A stretch of 7,968 bases of DNA from contig DAZF01000004.1 in NCBI GenBank assembly GCA_002507205.1, forward strand, positions 69,698-77,665. The letters are read 5' to 3'. The notes under the pieces were generated by a model. That model saw nothing but the letters and a program-made list of their open reading frames with translations. It did not search any database and was not told where the DNA came from. The stretch is from Methanolobus sp. UBA32. GTDB taxonomy: Archaea; Halobacteriota; Methanosarcinia; Methanosarcinales; Methanosarcinaceae. Each line of letters begins with the position of its first letter. The first letter of the stretch is position 1. This document shows, in pieces, positions 6,982 to 7,968 of this stretch. Made by a program: the position numbers and the translations under genes.

Positions 6982-7776
6982 AATGATATTCAATACATCG
7001 TTTTGGAGATATTCATCCAGATCCCTGGACTTCTTATCCTCAATATCTTTTTCGATATTTCCTGATGAAAGTATTATGTCTTTGAAGACAACGATCAATA
7101 CATAGACCAGAAATGCAGGGAAAATTGCAAGTATTGTCCTCTCCACCGGGTAAATGAAAATCACTGACTGATACATATCTGCCGGAAGTCCATATAATAG
7201 GTGATATGTGATACTTCCCGCCAGGTGATCGGATAGAACGCCCATAAGAGAAGCAAAGAGCAGAGATATGAAGATATATAATTTAGAAGTGACGGTTTTC
7301 ACCAAAATTGATTTCTCAAAATATATAAAGCCGCCAAGCACCAGCAAATGATACCAGGGATAGGCATAAGCTGTCCTTCCCATATCAAGCATATACCATA
7401 CAACTATAAGTACAAAAAATATGCTTTTTGCAGCCTTATGTTCCCTGTTAACAACAAGACCTGAAACTACCGAACTCAGGGCAATGAATAAAATTGATAG
7501 TGCCGAAAATGTACTCATTAAAAGATACTTTCCACTTGTTATCTCATACAAAAGAAAACCTGTTGCTGAGACGATGGAACCCCAGAAAGGACCAAAAAGC
7601 ATGCCATTCAGCGCTCCAAAAGAAACAATGGAACTTATCTTTGTACCCTCCATACCTGCTACGTTCATAAAATCAGGCATGTAGATTGAAAAATAGGTCA
7701 AAATGATACCAAATAGAATATAAATTACTTTTACATCATTTTTTACTCTCAATTTTGGCAACAGTTTTGGAAACAC
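6970..7776 (-). CDS. Multi-pass membrane protein, ECF-transporter S-component-like
   Basis: This is a 268-residue, very hydrophobic protein with six or seven membrane segments at about 16-35, 47-70, 88-108, 116-136, possibly 141-153, 165-186 and 204-231. A charged cytoplasmic tail follows (233-268, rich in Lys, Asp and Glu). The pattern FGALNGMLFGPFWGSIVSATG (53-73), the MGVLSDHLAGS loop (178-188) and YPVERTILAIFPAF (209-222) recall substrate-binding S components of energy-coupling-factor vitamin/metal importers. The family call is from pattern memory, not a search. No EcfA or EcfT gene is in the window, so the ligand and the energising module are unknown. The start used is GTG at 7776, chosen because a TATA box lies about 28 bases upstream, implying a leaderless transcript; in-frame TTGs lie at codons 6 and 9. 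It converges on the MinD-like gene. Confidence 0.7.
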   Translation of the reverse strand: MFPKLLPKLRVKNDVKVIYILFGIILTYFSIYMPDFMNVAGMEGTKISSIVSFGALNGMLFGPFWGSIVSATGFLLYEITSGKYLLMSTFSALSILFIALSSVVSGLVVNREHKAAKSIFFVLIVVWYMLDMGRTAYAYPWYHLLVLGGFIYFEKSILVKTVTSKLYIFISLLFASLMGVLSDHLAGSITYHLLYGLPADMYQSVIFIYPVERTILAIFPAFLVYVLIVVFKDIILSSGNIEKDIEDKKSRDLDEYLQNDVLNIIKEK

Positions 7777-7797
7777 GTCTGTTTAATTGGAGATGAG

Positions 7798-7808
7798 TTT
7801 ATATATAC
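7798..7808 (-). promoter_or_regulatory. TATA box of the ECF-S-like membrane protein gene
   Basis: The minus strand reads GTATATATAAA, with its centre about 28 bases before the GTG at 7776, predicting transcription from about 7777-7781. No ribosome site lies between, so the message is probably leaderless or nearly so, as for the dCMP deaminase gene. The core is self-complementary (TATATATA) and could also fire rightward, towards 7829 and the hairpin beyond. Confidence 0.55.
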
Positions 7809-7844
7809 TTTTACATTTAAATTAAAGAATAATCTTAAAAGGTG

Positions 7845-7880
7845 CCTCTACTTCTCTTATTATATGAAGATGAAAAGAGG
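7845..7880 (+). repeat. Imperfect inverted repeat (possible hairpin) in the right intergenic region
   Basis: CCTCT (7845-7849) pairs with AGAGG (7876-7880), TTC (7852-7854) with GAA (7872-7874) and CTT (7856-7858) with AAG (7867-7869), around an eight-base A/T-rich loop. It could be an RNA hairpin or an operator-like site. The rest of 7777-7968 is A/T-rich with stops in every frame. The only short frame noticed is 7864-7935 (23 codons), which has no ribosome site. No gene start is convincing before the edge. Confidence 0.3.
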
Positions 7881-7968
7881 TAAAATATATTACTGTATAT
7901 ACACCAGGTTTCAAATCCCCTATGAGAAATTATAACTGATTATGATGAGACCATCAAATTAGAATTTT

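Noticed and set aside
7908..7920. tRNA T-arm-like string (GGTTTCAAATCCC)
   Set aside because: It resembles GGTTCAAATCC but has an extra T and poor stem pairing, and no acceptor, anticodon or D arm can be built around it.
7864..7935. 23-codon plus-strand frame MKMKRGKIYYCIYTRFQIPY...
   Set aside because: It is short and basic, without a ribosome site, and easily arises by chance in A/T-rich DNA.
1..7968. CRISPR array, insertion sequence, phage or defence genes
   Set aside because: No regularly spaced direct repeats, terminal inverted repeats, transposase, integrase or defence-type domains were seen on either strand.

Overview
The window looks like chromosomal DNA from a methanogenic euryarchaeon, most likely a member of the Methanosarcinales (Methanolobus/Methanococcoides/Methanosarcina-like). 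This rests on gene content: an archaeal-type SecF/SecD pair, a divergent RFC small subunit, a stand-alone archaeal Elp3 and a dCMP deaminase. It also rests on archaeal signals: TATA boxes about 25 bases upstream of inferred transcript starts, AGGTGA/GGAG ribosome sites and oligo-T termination. The lineage call is inference, because no rRNA or tRNA is present.

Layout. Positions 1-224 (minus) hold the N-terminal part of a dCMP deaminase that runs off the left edge. Positions 225-336 are a divergent promoter region. Positions 337-5662 (plus) form a compact same-strand run: secF, then secD (4-base overlap), then an RFC-small-like AAA+ ATPase (16-base gap, TTG start), then elp3 (about 40-base gap). 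A possible hairpin follows elp3. Next come a small coiled-coil/winged-helix protein (5759-6118) and a Cys-rich MinD/ParA-type ATPase (6197-6943), each with its own candidate TATA box. A T-rich tract at 6955-6981 ends the plus-strand block. A minus-strand integral membrane protein (6970-7776), resembling the substrate-binding S subunit of ECF transporters, converges on it. Positions 7777-7968 are AT-rich and hold its promoter, an imperfect hairpin and no convincing gene.

How the genes work together. SecF and SecD are two halves of one membrane machine that helps move proteins across the membrane. The RFC-like protein belongs to sliding-clamp loading at the replication fork, and Elp3 modifies the wobble uridine of tRNAs. 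These are housekeeping functions sharing an apparent transcription unit rather than one pathway. The winged-helix protein and the MinD-like ATPase are the least understood pair. I see no mobile element, CRISPR array, phage gene or defence system, and nothing that clearly amounts to a new system. The best leads are the degenerate AAA+ motifs of the RFC-like protein, the Cys-bearing MinD-like ATPase next to a winged-helix protein, and the orphan ECF-S-like membrane protein.
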